36,062 nt of DNA from Candidatus Kapaibacterium sp. (GCA_025055035.1 JANWZB010000016.1:1-36062), one strand, 5' to 3'; positions 16,100 to 25,663 are shown, counted from the stretch's first letter. The notes: generated by a model from the letters alone, not told the origin. Numbers and translations: made by a program.

Positions 16100-18343
16100 C
16101 TATTTCACAATCATTGGCGTTTCCACTCGAATCTCTACCGAGCGATTGTATAAACGTCCTTCAGGTGTTTCATTGGTATAGAGTGGGCGTGTTCCACCAA
16201 CTCCACGATACTGCGTATCACGCCACTTGAGATAATCTGCTACAGACTTTGCCCGACCAGCTGAAAGTTTCATATTCACATCTGGATTACCGAGCTTATC
16301 AGTAAACCCGGTGATATCAACTTTTGATCCTTCTTTGAGGTTATCCAAAATAAACGAGTTGATAATTCGCGAGTTGTTTGCTCCCACAGCTGGACTATTA
16401 AAGTCGAATAAAATAAGGCGATAGATAGCAAGCTGTTTGTCAACTGTTCCTATTTCTCGTTTTTTCTTGATTGTTATCAGCTCCACTGGAATTGAACCTG
16501 TTGGATGCACTTCTTCTCCTTTTTTATCCACAACATCAAGACTAAACTGCAATGGGTCGGGAGTGCTCGGTGTAGAGCTTTGGTCAGCTATGGTGTTCCA
16601 GTCAATGATAGGATTCCAGTCTAGTGTGGAATCTGGTTTACCGGGTAAAGAAAACAATCGCAATGAACGCTCACCTTGCTTCACGTTCAATGTTGAGGAG
16701 GCCACACCATCATCCGCTTTAATATTCATACGAAAGCGTATTGTTGGTGGCTCGGGAATATTGATAGTGTCATTCACAAGCACAGGTTTAAGGACATCCC
16801 ATACATCAGAGTAAATCTCTACGCGGCGGTTTTCCTCTATTCCCAATGAGTCTCGCGACTTTGTTGGCTTTTCAGGTAAGTTTCGCGCTTGTATCAACAC
16901 ACGCGAAGAGTCTACTCCCCAGATGTCAATCAGATATCGGCGGATTTCATCGGCTCGGCGATATGACAGCGTCAGATTTCCTGTCTCCAAGCCTACATTA
17001 TTATTGCATCCAACAAGCTGAAGCTTAGCATTCTTCAACTTTCTCATACGCGCACCAATGACATTCAGCACATCGTAGTATACTCTGAGCATATTAACAT
17101 TTTGAAAATCCTGCTCAGAAAAATTCTTTGTTTCCTCAGGAGACTTAAAGAGGCGATAGCGACTTGGCAGTTTGTAGGAATTTTGGTCGAAAAAAATGTA
17201 GTTCATCAGTGGATACATCTGCCAGGCATGGAACTGTTCAACTTTCAGTCGTACAAGAGGAACTTCAATCCCTGTACTGTCCACCATAAATGCCGATATC
17301 GAAGCATTGAGTGTGCCCCTAGGATTTTCATCAGCATGTTGAAAGGTAGGCTGTTTTTTAAATTCTTTGGGTGTTTTTTCGGTAGAAGTAGCTCGCTGAA
17401 CTTGTGATACTGTATCAACGTTCTGTACCACATATCCAGAGTCTCTTATCTGTGGTGTCGGTTCATCCTGCGGCAGTACCTGCTGCTCAGGCACATACCG
17501 TAGAGAAATTCCCACACGAATTGTGTTGGCAGACCACGGCAAACCATTGATGAATGGAGTCAGCGAGTATGAGTAAAACGCTTCAGGAGACAGCATTATT
17601 CTTCCTACGGATATATCATACCCCATACCAGCAATAACGGCAAGATTAATAAGCTGCAAGTCAGGTATTGCATTTCCCGTAATGTTGTTGCGCTCAATAC
17701 TCATATTATTCCACACCGCACCACTAGAAGGCTCGACTAATCGCTCTACCTGCGAGAAGGAACTATGAACCATTGCTCCTAAGCGTGTTCCGGCATATAC
17801 GTGCAAGTTTGGTACGGTAGAAACAGGCGAAAGTTTTAGTAGCGGTTCTATTCCTAAAGAACCCAAGCTCGGCGTAAGGACAAACTGAGCAGTTCCTGTA
17901 AAAAATAGGACGGAATCCATTGTTGTATTGAGAAATCCGACGCGTCGTAAGTCCTCGGTAGCTTGAAGGGTAGCACCGTGCGTAGCATAGCTAGCCCGCA
18001 ATGATATACTGAGTACGTCGGATAAAGGAATGTCGACTAATCCACCAATTGTCATACCTAGACCAAATGCATCGCTGAATCGTATCTGATTTTTCGCATT
18101 CAATGCATTTTGTGACGTTAGACCACTAAATAAAACTATTGGAATACCCGGAAGGCTGCTAAACGATGCGGCATGCTGGTTGAGATTAAGAGCAGCAAAG
18201 GCACCAAAGCTCAAAGATGGCTTTGGTGCTGGGCTTGATGGCTGTGCAATACCAACACATGGCATTAGCAGCACGTACAGGCATACGTGCACTACAAAAA
18301 CAAGACTATACAACGTTGCTCCTATATACCGTAGCTGCTGCAT
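16100..18343 (-). CDS. Outer-membrane protein, paralogue of the 13968 gene, two OmpA-like domains
   Basis: A 747-residue exported protein with the same order of parts as its downstream neighbour. A long signal sequence (MQQLRYIGATLYSLVFVVHV onward, ending GIAQ) precedes a barrel-like region up to about residue 300 (RVGISLRYVPEQQ), an unstructured Gln/Thr/Pro linker, and a first OmpA-like domain (LQLVGCNNN, NLTLSYRRADEIRRYLI, ENRRVEIYSD). An immunoglobulin-like segment and a second OmpA-like domain (LILFDFNSPAVG, ITGFTDKLGNPDVNMKLSAG) follow. The shared PEKPT-SRDS-GIEENRRVEI block shows the two are duplicates. The frame is open to 18421, but the ATG at 18343 gives a normal signal peptide. It lies 139 bp behind the large T9SS gene and follows a hairpin. 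Confidence 0.85.
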   Translation of the reverse strand: MQQLRYIGATLYSLVFVVHVCLYVLLMPCVGIAQPSSPAPKPSLSFGAFAALNLNQHAASFSSLPGIPIVLFSGLTSQNALNAKNQIRFSDAFGLGMTIGGLVDIPLSDVLSISLRASYATHGATLQATEDLRRVGFLNTTMDSVLFFTGTAQFVLTPSLGSLGIEPLLKLSPVSTVPNLHVYAGTRLGAMVHSSFSQVERLVEPSSGAVWNNMSIERNNITGNAIPDLQLINLAVIAGMGYDISVGRIMLSPEAFYSYSLTPFINGLPWSANTIRVGISLRYVPEQQVLPQDEPTPQIRDSGYVVQNVDTVSQVQRATSTEKTPKEFKKQPTFQHADENPRGTLNASISAFMVDSTGIEVPLVRLKVEQFHAWQMYPLMNYIFFDQNSYKLPSRYRLFKSPEETKNFSEQDFQNVNMLRVYYDVLNVIGARMRKLKNAKLQLVGCNNNVGLETGNLTLSYRRADEIRRYLIDIWGVDSSRVLIQARNLPEKPTKSRDSLGIEENRRVEIYSDVWDVLKPVLVNDTINIPEPPTIRFRMNIKADDGVASSTLNVKQGERSLRLFSLPGKPDSTLDWNPIIDWNTIADQSSTPSTPDPLQFSLDVVDKKGEEVHPTGSIPVELITIKKKREIGTVDKQLAIYRLILFDFNSPAVGANNSRIINSFILDNLKEGSKVDITGFTDKLGNPDVNMKLSAGRAKSVADYLKWRDTQYRGVGGTRPLYTNETPEGRLYNRSVEIRVETPMIVK

Positions 18344-18388
18344 ACAAGTTAATTCCAGTATCGGTACATCGCTTGCCAGCAAGAATGG

Positions 18389-18421
18389 CAAATCTATGTA
18401 CCTCTCAAGCGCTACTAGCAA
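18389..18421 (-). promoter_or_regulatory. Possible promoter of the OmpA paralogue pair
   Basis: TAGATTTG on the minus strand (18396-18389) matches TAnnTTTG, 45 bp before the ATG at 18343. The nearest upstream TTG is at 18421-18419, a spacing of 22 bp, slightly long. Confidence 0.3.
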
Positions 18422-18441
18422 GATACAAAAGAAATAGCATC

Positions 18442-18482
18442 GTGCAAGTACTAGCGTATAAGTTCACGTAGTATACTTGCAC
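18442..18482 (-). terminator. Hairpin directly after the T9SS protein gene
   Basis: GTGCAAGTA (18442-18450) pairs perfectly with TACTTGCAC (18474-18482). Beyond a 2-base bulge, CTA/TAG extends the stem. It starts next to the stop codon of the large gene. No immediate T-run follows on the minus strand (TTTCTTTTG comes about 10 bp later), so it may be a terminator, an mRNA stabiliser or a processing site. Confidence 0.4.
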
Positions 18483-21400
18483 TTATCGCATAATATGGAT
18501 GCATTGTACCTCTGTTATACCATGTTCAGAGCGCATCCTCACAAAATATACACCGGGAGTAAGATCGCTAGTACTTAATGGTATCTCACCATAGGCCCCC
18601 GATAAGCGATGGAGAGGCAGAGTTTTGACTACACGACCAAAAACATCGTGAATTGCTATATGCACGTACTCTACAACATCACTTGCTTGACCGCTGGACT
18701 CCAGAGTATAAGACAGTATTCCTTCATCGCTCATCGGATTTGGTCGTATGGGCATGAGACGAATACGAGGCGGTGGACCGATAAGGCGAGGTCCTCCAGC
18801 ATACGAAATCGTCGTGAGACGAAAATAACTTACTGCCAGTGGAAGGGGTGCACCTCCCGGTGAAAGGCGCGGAGTAATAACAAGCGCTGTGATGCTGTCG
18901 TTACCAAGTGCTGAACGAAATGGTAATGCAAACACTATTTGAGAGGTATCAGCAGGAAGTGTCAGTTGAATAGGGATGCAGCGTATGCCATTAGAAATCG
19001 TACCTCCACCCAGCGGAGGTAATGGCTCAAGAATTGTTGCATTAAAGCATACTGTTGCATCTACTCTTGTTCCGGGTCGTAGCGTTCCTAATGAAATCAG
19101 TCGGATTGCAAATACAACGGTATCGCCCGGTGCACCAAATGCTGAATCTCCACGCACAGTTACACGATTAACTGGCGCTAGCTGACCACATGTTTGTGTA
19201 GAAGGACACGGATCTACATCAACAACGGGTAAGTCAAAGCGTTGTGCACTAGATACCTGTGGACAGCCATTAATATCTATAATTCGCACGCTATACAAGC
19301 CCGAAGCCTGGGGCGCAAGGATTGAATCTGTTGCTCCAGGTATATTCATTCCGTTTAACAACCACTGGAATAGCCTTGCACGAGGCGTTGATGAAGCACG
19401 AAATCGTACACCACCATCAATTGTGTCTATCCGCACAACAACTTGCGTTTGATTGACAGTAATAGTGCTTGTTGTATTGACACAACCAAGAGAATCTGTA
19501 ACGCGCAGGCTAAATGTACCAGCACGATTAATACGAAATTGACGATTTGTTTCACCGGGTATCGGTTGTGCAGCGGCACCTGTACCTGTCAGCCACTGAT
19601 AAGCTAGAAATCCAGCTGGTGCTGTAAGAACAGTATCGGCTCCCGGACAAATTGTAATTGTCGCAGGGAATGACGGGGGGACAGGAAGTCGCCCCATCGT
19701 TACAGTCGCTGGAGCATTAGGACGAGCAACACACCCGTTATTACTTCGTGCCTCGACGACGTAGCGTCCAACAGCACTTACCACAAGTGAGGTACGTGTT
19801 GCGCCTGGTATAATTTGGTCATTAAAGAACCACTGGTATGTCAGGCTCGGATCAGGGTTTCGGACAAAAAGCTCAAGTGTTCCATTCGGGCACAACGACA
19901 GGCTTCCATTGCGCGACGCAATCTCTGGCGCAGGAGGCGTCGGGAGCTCCACAACTGTAAACGGAGCCGATGTTCCAGTACAGTTTTCCCCTGCGGTTAC
20001 TGTTACACGATATACACCAGGACTGCGCACAACAAGAGTTCTTTCTGTTGCTCCAGCAATTGCTGTCATAGTTGTGCCTTGTACTCTGAACCACTGATAG
20101 GTTGTAAAGGGACCACCTGCATCAAGAGTTAATGATTCCCCTTGACAGTATGTATTACCTCCTGTAGGCGTTACAACAACTGGCACGGGATTATCTTGGA
20201 CATTAACATTCACAGCAGCGCTTACCGGACAAGCAACATCATTCTCAAATTGAACAATGACTCGATACTCTCCAGCTTCCAAAACTACAATCGCTGTGTC
20301 GGTACCAATTACACCTGTGCGTCCAGCGCGCGTCCATTCAATCGTTGCTCGATTGCGTAGGTTGTTGGGAATTGTAATGCTCAAGCGTATGGAACTTCCA
20401 CGACAAATAGTAAAACTATTGGTGTTGGATCGAATTGTACCAGCAATTGTAGGACTACTCGTTATTGTAACAGGAGGACTTGATATAGGGCTAGGGCAGT
20501 TTTGGGGAGAGAATGCTTGTACCGCATAGTTTCCGGGCGTTCTTGCTACATATCGATTTCCTGTAGCACCAGGAATAGGCACGCCATTGAGATACCACTG
20601 ATATCGCGGAAAGGTGCTCGGAATAGCAGTCATTGGCAAGGAGTCTCCCGGACAAATAGCCTGTGTAATGCCACCAGCAACACCACCAATAAGCGGTCTC
20701 TGAGGAGCTTCTCCTAACCGAACGCGGAAGTCTGTTGTTCTCGCAGTACAACCGTTTGTTGCCTGCACAACCACATAGAATGTACCTGTTGTTACGGAAA
20801 GTGTCGTACCGGTAGCTCCGGGTATAGGACGATTCGTAAGAGCATCAAACCACTGATAAGACCGATACGTAGGATCGCTATTGACCGCAAGAATAATGGG
20901 ACGTACCGGCACGTTTGTTAGTGTATCGGCGCAATTTACTGTATCTCCTGAAATGCTTGGTGGAATAATGTCGCGCGGGTTGATAGAAACTCCTTGTGAT
21001 AAATTGCGACAGCCGTTTTCATCTTCTGTTTCCACAGCATACACGCCACCATCGCGCACAAATAGCGCCCTTGAACGCGATGTATCTATCAGGGTAAAGT
21101 TTGCATACCAGCGATATGAGCGAAATCCCGCTTCGGCAGTCAGTGTAATTCCTTCGTTACGACAAATATTAAGTTCTGTACCAGTCGCTGGAGCTTCCAA
21201 TATCCGTGCCTGCCTTCCCGGACTTACATTCACAAAAATAGGATTCGACATGCGCGTACAGCCATTTCCGTCAGTAACTCGTACACGAAAGGCTATCGTG
21301 CGTGTTACGATCACAACTGTTGAGCTATCTGTTTCAGGACGTTCAAGGAATGCATAGCTTCCCGTTATTGTTATTGAGTTGCTCGTGCCTCTCAGCACCG

Positions 21401-22502
21401 GAACTAGCGCTCCAGTACCGGTCTCTCGGAACCACTGATACTGTGAGCCTGCACCTTGTTCTGGTGTTGTCAGTGTTACACTTTGTCCCAAACAAAACGT
21501 TGTAGTATTCTGGCTATTTACTGGTCGCGATGATGAAATTGTCGGGGGCTGGCTCCCAATATTCACAATCAGCTGCCGAGATGGCATGGCGATTGGTGAG
21601 TTATCGATATTCCGCAGAACAACAGCATTCGGGTCGTCAGAAAGTGAGAGTGTATATATCCCCGACGCTGTAATTGACGGTGAGATAGTAAGCGTGTAAC
21701 TAACACCCCGCCGTGTATTGCTATCAGCATTTGGGGGCACAGGGCAATTTGCACAGGCAACACCAGTAATTGTAAAATTTTGGTTATTCGGACCGCGCAG
21801 ACGGAATGTAGTTGTTTGAACCGAACTGCGTAAAATCGGCTCAGAGAAAGTTACAGTAATTGAGCGCGCCTCGCCACAGTTTGTTACTTGGTTGGCACGT
21901 ACGCTTACTTCAGCAACAGGGAACGTTGTTGCCGTAGGAATGACACCCGGAGTTGTTCTACTCAAATCCAGTGTAAATCCCCCATTACCATTGCGATTGC
22001 ATATCACAATCACATACACCTGACCACTACGAACTTGCAGAGGCGTACCGAAAAGACTCGAAGAAATGCCACTTTCTAGTCCTGTAGCTCCTGTTCCAGA
22101 AGCAACATTGCAGGCAACAACATTTGAGCCATCTTGTAATGCTGTAATGCAGCCTAGCAGTTGTGTTGGGGCATTCTCGGGCAAGCGTAGGACAAGAAAA
22201 TCATAGTCATCATTTGCATGAAGTGGTGTGATACGAAACGATAATAAACCATCTCCGGCAACATTAAGACGATACCAGACACTATTGACTTCGGTTATAG
22301 CACATCCGCCAAAGCCGCTTGTTATATCTGGTTGAATGCCTCTTCCTACATACGGAAGCTGTTGCGTGATAATTGTACGATTGATTGGTAGAGCGGCAAA
22401 GCAGTCCTGTTCAGGTCCGGTAGCTGTTTGACCTTGCATCGCCATAGGAAGGCCATTCCATATGCAACCCATCAACAACCAAGTAATAGCTTTGTAATTC
22501 AT
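18483..22502 (-). CDS. Large secreted Ig-repeat protein with T9SS type A sorting domain
   Basis: A 1339-residue exported protein. A signal peptide (MNYKAITWLLMGCIWNGLPM) is followed by a CUB-like domain (DCFAALPIN, YRLNVAGDGLLSFRITP, YVIVICNRNGNGGFTLDL) and a domain with ARSITVTFSEPILRS. About nine immunoglobulin-like repeats of roughly 80-90 residues span about 330-1090, each marked by a YQWF/YQWY/FQWL strand, often IPGAT, and a closing GVY-V--T--GC. A further beta domain and the C-terminal domain follow: PNPMSDEGILSYTLES, IHDVFGRVVKTLPL, GVYFVRMRSE. The last is the type A signal for export by the type IX system. It is therefore probably attached to or released from the cell surface. No catalytic motif is visible; adhesion is inferred. 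The ATG at 22502 is chosen for the signal peptide. Confidence 0.88.
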   Translation of the reverse strand: MNYKAITWLLMGCIWNGLPMAMQGQTATGPEQDCFAALPINRTIITQQLPYVGRGIQPDITSGFGGCAITEVNSVWYRLNVAGDGLLSFRITPLHANDDYDFLVLRLPENAPTQLLGCITALQDGSNVVACNVASGTGATGLESGISSSLFGTPLQVRSGQVYVIVICNRNGNGGFTLDLSRTTPGVIPTATTFPVAEVSVRANQVTNCGEARSITVTFSEPILRSSVQTTTFRLRGPNNQNFTITGVACANCPVPPNADSNTRRGVSYTLTISPSITASGIYTLSLSDDPNAVVLRNIDNSPIAMPSRQLIVNIGSQPPTISSSRPVNSQNTTTFCLGQSVTLTTPEQGAGSQYQWFRETGTGALVPVLRGTSNSITITGSYAFLERPETDSSTVVIVTRTIAFRVRVTDGNGCTRMSNPIFVNVSPGRQARILEAPATGTELNICRNEGITLTAEAGFRSYRWYANFTLIDTSRSRALFVRDGGVYAVETEDENGCRNLSQGVSINPRDIIPPSISGDTVNCADTLTNVPVRPIILAVNSDPTYRSYQWFDALTNRPIPGATGTTLSVTTGTFYVVVQATNGCTARTTDFRVRLGEAPQRPLIGGVAGGITQAICPGDSLPMTAIPSTFPRYQWYLNGVPIPGATGNRYVARTPGNYAVQAFSPQNCPSPISSPPVTITSSPTIAGTIRSNTNSFTICRGSSIRLSITIPNNLRNRATIEWTRAGRTGVIGTDTAIVVLEAGEYRVIVQFENDVACPVSAAVNVNVQDNPVPVVVTPTGGNTYCQGESLTLDAGGPFTTYQWFRVQGTTMTAIAGATERTLVVRSPGVYRVTVTAGENCTGTSAPFTVVELPTPPAPEIASRNGSLSLCPNGTLELFVRNPDPSLTYQWFFNDQIIPGATRTSLVVSAVGRYVVEARSNNGCVARPNAPATVTMGRLPVPPSFPATITICPGADTVLTAPAGFLAYQWLTGTGAAAQPIPGETNRQFRINRAGTFSLRVTDSLGCVNTTSTITVNQTQVVVRIDTIDGGVRFRASSTPRARLFQWLLNGMNIPGATDSILAPQASGLYSVRIIDINGCPQVSSAQRFDLPVVDVDPCPSTQTCGQLAPVNRVTVRGDSAFGAPGDTVVFAIRLISLGTLRPGTRVDATVCFNATILEPLPPLGGGTISNGIRCIPIQLTLPADTSQIVFALPFRSALGNDSITALVITPRLSPGGAPLPLAVSYFRLTTISYAGGPRLIGPPPRIRLMPIRPNPMSDEGILSYTLESSGQASDVVEYVHIAIHDVFGRVVKTLPLHRLSGAYGEIPLSTSDLTPGVYFVRMRSEHGITEVQCIHIMR

Positions 22503-22656
22503 ACGCTCGTTCAGAATTCCTAGAAGTTCAGAATGACGCATAACTACTGTATAGCTTGTAGAGCAAATACTGCGCCAAAAATAGAAGCATTCTGCATAGT
22601 AAGCATTTAATCACGTCTTTGCTGGAACATGCTGTATAGCGTGCTATGTAGAATTT

Positions 22657-23448
22657 TTACAACCACTCTACAGTATCGCGCTGCCAGACTTTTGTTGCGG
22701 CTATTTGTGGTACATACTGCCAGTAATACAGTAGCTCAATTGTATGTTGCAGAGATTCTTCCACATCGTCGTTCCATATCATGGACACAATACCTGTCCT
22801 ATGAGCCGTTACACCATCATGGAGCTGCTCGGAAACTTCTTGAGTAAGTGGAATAGCTGGATCGCGGAAGGCAGCTAGTACTTCTACAATATTCTCTGGT
22901 ATCTCATCAACTCGGCAGACCCATAGCGCGAGAGGCAACATGATGCCAAAGTAGTCACTCCATTCATCGCTGATATCGAGCACGATGCGCTGGGAGCCGT
23001 CGAAGCCATAGTCAAGTACTACATCGTAGTGCGATAATAGCTTCTCAATACTTCCATCTACTTTCTCTACCGTTAATTCAAGGTCGAATTTCTCGCTCAA
23101 CACTGCCAAGCCCATTTGCATCAGAAAGTCCTGCGCGCGTGGACAGGCACAGCGAGAAAGGATTGCACCCTTTGCTTCTTCTCGCAGATAAATCGAGCCG
23201 CTATACGTTAAGGCATCAAGCGCTAGAGCGCCCGATGGCACAATCCGCAGATCTGTTGCTAATGCACTCCGTGCATATCCTAGAGGAGTTAGAAGAGCAA
23301 CATTTGCAATATTTCTATCGAGCCACAAACTGCACTCTTGTTCTGTTCCACGTATAATGCGGAAAGCATTTGCTTTTGCGACATGATCAGCATTCGCAAT
23401 AAGAGGGGCAAATAGCGAATTTGTTGGGACAGCAACAGTAATACTCAT
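22657..23448 (-). CDS. MqnA/MqnD-like protein (menaquinone, futalosine pathway family)
   Basis: A 263-residue protein resembling the MqnA/MqnD fold (periplasmic-binding-like, but cytoplasmic). It has the N-terminal VAVPTNSLFAPLI, a segment ATDLRIVPSGALALDALTYS in the position of the family's VGSV strand, ILSRCACPRAQDFLMQMGLA, then YDVVLDYGFDGSQ and VLDISDEWSDYFGIMLPLAL, the counterpart of the DLG-W-TGLPF segment. MqnA turns chorismate into 3-enolpyruvylbenzoate and MqnD acts later on dehypoxanthine futalosine. It is a divergent member and neither assignment is certain. No other menaquinone gene is near. The ATG at 23448 has no strong Shine-Dalgarno. Confidence 0.55.
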   Translation of the reverse strand: MSITVAVPTNSLFAPLIANADHVAKANAFRIIRGTEQECSLWLDRNIANVALLTPLGYARSALATDLRIVPSGALALDALTYSGSIYLREEAKGAILSRCACPRAQDFLMQMGLAVLSEKFDLELTVEKVDGSIEKLLSHYDVVLDYGFDGSQRIVLDISDEWSDYFGIMLPLALWVCRVDEIPENIVEVLAAFRDPAIPLTQEVSEQLHDGVTAHRTGIVSMIWNDDVEESLQHTIELLYYWQYVPQIAATKVWQRDTVEWL

Positions 23449-23563
23449 ACATAAGGATCGCCGAGTAGTAGTATTTGACTCTCATCTGTGCTTACACTAC
23501 ATGCGTAATATTACACCAAAGCGGTATACACAAAATACGCAAGTTTTTTGGTCATTTCAAACT

Positions 23564-24136
23564 CTAAATGCTTTTCACATCACTTCTTATCAAGTTTCGT
23601 ACAGAATGCCATCGGCGTACTGCTTCAAATACTGCAATCCCAGCAGCTACAGCGACATTCAGCGAGTGTTTTACTCCATACATCGGGATGGCAACTGCAC
23701 CGTTACATGCGCGTAGCACTGCGTCATCTACACCTGTTATCTCGTTTCCTACGACGAGACACATAGGAAAGTCATCACTCTCAAAATCATACACAGAGCG
23801 ACTCTGTGTTGTAAGCTCTAGCGCCCACACTTTGATATGCTCCTGTTGAAGCAAACGAATAACCGAGCAGGTATCATTCCCGTATTCCCACGGTACTGTG
23901 TGCACAGCGCCCAACGCAGTCTTTTCAATCTCCTTTCGTGGTGGCGTGGGCGTATATCCACATAAGTATATTTTCTCCACAAGAGCAGCATCGGCAGTTC
24001 GAAAGAGCGAACCGACATTGTAAAGACTTCGAATATTATGCAATAATAGCGATATAGGATGACGCTCAATGTTGAGTGCCTGCTCTTGGCTTAGGCGCTG
24101 CAATGCAAGTTCATCATACCGAAGTTTGCGTATCAT
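23564..24136 (-). CDS. SpoU/TrmH-family RNA 2'-O-methyltransferase
   Basis: A 190-residue protein of the SPOUT knot superfamily with all three SpoU motifs: motif 1 HNIRSLYNVGSLFRTADA, motif 2 MCLVVGNEITGVDD and motif 3 IPMYGVKHSLNVAVAAGIAV. It methylates a ribose 2'-OH in tRNA or rRNA using S-adenosylmethionine; the target nucleotide cannot be read. The length is short for TrmH and lacks an extra RNA-binding domain, giving a minimal member. The frame is open to 24193 inside the thymidylate kinase gene; the ATG at 24136 fits the family and leaves a 20-bp gap, so it is likely read with tmk. Confidence 0.88.
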   Translation of the reverse strand: MIRKLRYDELALQRLSQEQALNIERHPISLLLHNIRSLYNVGSLFRTADAALVEKIYLCGYTPTPPRKEIEKTALGAVHTVPWEYGNDTCSVIRLLQQEHIKVWALELTTQSRSVYDFESDDFPMCLVVGNEITGVDDAVLRACNGAVAIPMYGVKHSLNVAVAAGIAVFEAVRRWHSVRNLIRSDVKSI

Positions 24137-24156
24137 ACTACAACCAGAGAAATGCA

Positions 24157-24771
24157 CTAGCGGCACACAAGGTGTTGACACACTCTTAACCAAATTTCTT
24201 CGTGCAAAGTTTCGATAGGCTGCAGTCCATCCAGCCTTATCACACGGGACGGTTCACGATGGACAAGAAACTCATACCCCCCAACAACTCTCTGAAAGAA
24301 TGCTTCTCCACTACGCTCTATGCGGTCGGCATTTTTCCCCTTTAACCGTTCTTGTGCTACTACAAGCGGAATACTGAGAAAAAATGTAAGGCATGGCACT
24401 AGACCGCGTGTTGCTACGGCATTGACTTGTACAACGTCATCAATCGGAACTCCCCTACCAAATGCCTGATATGCTACTGTTGAATCAGCAAATCGGTCTG
24501 CAATAACGATATTTCCACTATCAAGGGCTGGACGAATAATAGTATCAACAAGCTCGGCACGCGCTGCTGCGAACAACAAGAGCTCCGTACGAGCACGTAT
24601 CGTGTATTTTTGGGACAGTATAATAGCGCGTATCGCTTCAGCAACACTTGTGTTGCCCGGGTCGCGTACAAGCACAACAGGATCCTTCGTTGCACTGCGA
24701 AGGCGCTCCGCCAGAAGCTCTGCTTGTGTAGACTTGCCGCAACCGTCTATGCCTTCGAACGTTATGAACAT
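24157..24771 (-). CDS. tmk: Thymidylate kinase
   Basis: A 204-residue cytoplasmic kinase phosphorylating dTMP to dTDP. It starts MFITFEGIDGCGKSTQAELL with the P-loop GIDGCGKS. The nucleoside-binding loop reads RDPGNTSVAEAIR, where REPGGT is more usual. DRFADSTVAYQAFGRG is the DRX segment with the TMP-binding residues, and SGEAFFQRVVGGYEFL closes the domain. The frame extends to 24936, but the ATG at 24771 is the family start. The 192 bp between rsmI and this start hold no other gene. It is probably followed by the SpoU gene on the same transcript. Confidence 0.93.
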   Translation of the reverse strand: MFITFEGIDGCGKSTQAELLAERLRSATKDPVVLVRDPGNTSVAEAIRAIILSQKYTIRARTELLLFAAARAELVDTIIRPALDSGNIVIADRFADSTVAYQAFGRGVPIDDVVQVNAVATRGLVPCLTFFLSIPLVVAQERLKGKNADRIERSGEAFFQRVVGGYEFLVHREPSRVIRLDGLQPIETLHEEIWLRVCQHLVCR

Positions 24772-24963
24772 ACACAGGAGTATGGTTGATGCAACATACC
24801 GTGTGTTGACTCGATCACAATATACGTTGGCGAATAAGCAAGTACGAACTACACTTGAGTTATAGTATGTTCGAATACTGCGATGCCCTGCTACAACAAC
24901 AGTGGGCAATCGTCTTACGGACATGACAACTAGCATCTCGCATAGTTCCTAATTTCTCATTCG

Positions 24964-25662
24964 CTAGCTTTCCCCTTTCCCTTCGAGAACAAGCACAAAC
25001 TCTCCTTTTTGAGACGGTCGTGCGGCAAGTCGGGACAAGCAATGTTCAAGATAGTCGCGAATGAATTCTTCGTGTACCTTTGTTATTTCACGTGCTACAC
25101 AGAGACGCCTCTTTCCTGCACCTAACGCTACAAGCTCTTCTAGCAAAGAACAAACCCGATGCGATGACTCATACATCACCACTGTTTCTTCGTGCAAAAG
25201 GACTTTTCGCAAGAACGCCTGACGCCCCTTACTCTGAGGTGGAAATCCAACAAACATAAATCTGTGTAGCGGCAAACCACTCGCAGTGAGTGCTGGCACA
25301 AACGCTGTTGCGCCCGGTAGAGGAACAACCTTAGTACTGCTCTCAATTGCCGCTCGTACAATCCGATATCCCGGATCAGAGATACACGGCGACCCCGCTT
25401 CGCTCACAATAGCAACGCTGAATCCCTGCTGTACTGCTGCAATGAGTTCGTGAGCGCGCTGCTCTTCGTTATAGTCGTAATAGCTTTGCAAGCGATGTGC
25501 TTTAATGCCGTATAGTGCAAGTAGATGCCCTGTTGTTCGTGTATCTTCCGATGCAATAATATCGGCAGCTTGTAGTGTTTTTAGCGCACGAAGTGTTATA
25601 TCGTCTCGATTGCCTATTGGCACTGGAACAAGATACACAGCAGGTTCTAAGCGTTCGCCCAT
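24964..25662 (-). CDS. rsmI: 16S rRNA (cytidine-1402 2'-O)-methyltransferase
   Basis: A 232-residue tetrapyrrole-methylase-fold enzyme that uses S-adenosylmethionine to methylate C1402 in the decoding centre of 16S rRNA. Family landmarks are LVPVPIGNRDDITLRALKTL at the start, SEDTRTTGHLL, VAIVSEAGSPCISDPGY, VVPLPGATAFVPALTASGLP, FVGFPPQSKGRQAFL, VMYESSHRV and CVAREITKVHEEF. The ATG at 25662 overlaps nothing: it begins one base past the tadA stop (TAG-T-ATG), so the pair is translationally coupled. The longer frame to 25734 would run inside tadA. Confidence 0.94.
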   Translation of the reverse strand: MGERLEPAVYLVPVPIGNRDDITLRALKTLQAADIIASEDTRTTGHLLALYGIKAHRLQSYYDYNEEQRAHELIAAVQQGFSVAIVSEAGSPCISDPGYRIVRAAIESSTKVVPLPGATAFVPALTASGLPLHRFMFVGFPPQSKGRQAFLRKVLLHEETVVMYESSHRVCSLLEELVALGAGKRRLCVAREITKVHEEFIRDYLEHCLSRLAARPSQKGEFVLVLEGKGES

Positions 25663-25663
25663 A

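Noticed and set aside
18976-21505. Several plus-strand open frames opposite the large T9SS gene.
   Set aside because: They mirror the repeated Thr/Val/Gly-rich coding strand and show no independent gene features.
24598-24660. Thymidylate kinase motif RDPGNTS in place of REPGGT considered as loss of function.
   Set aside because: The change is conservative and the P-loop and DRF segments are intact.
24772-24936. 55-residue N-terminal extension of thymidylate kinase.
   Set aside because: Family proteins begin at the P-loop strand MFITFEG; the extension has no domain-like character.
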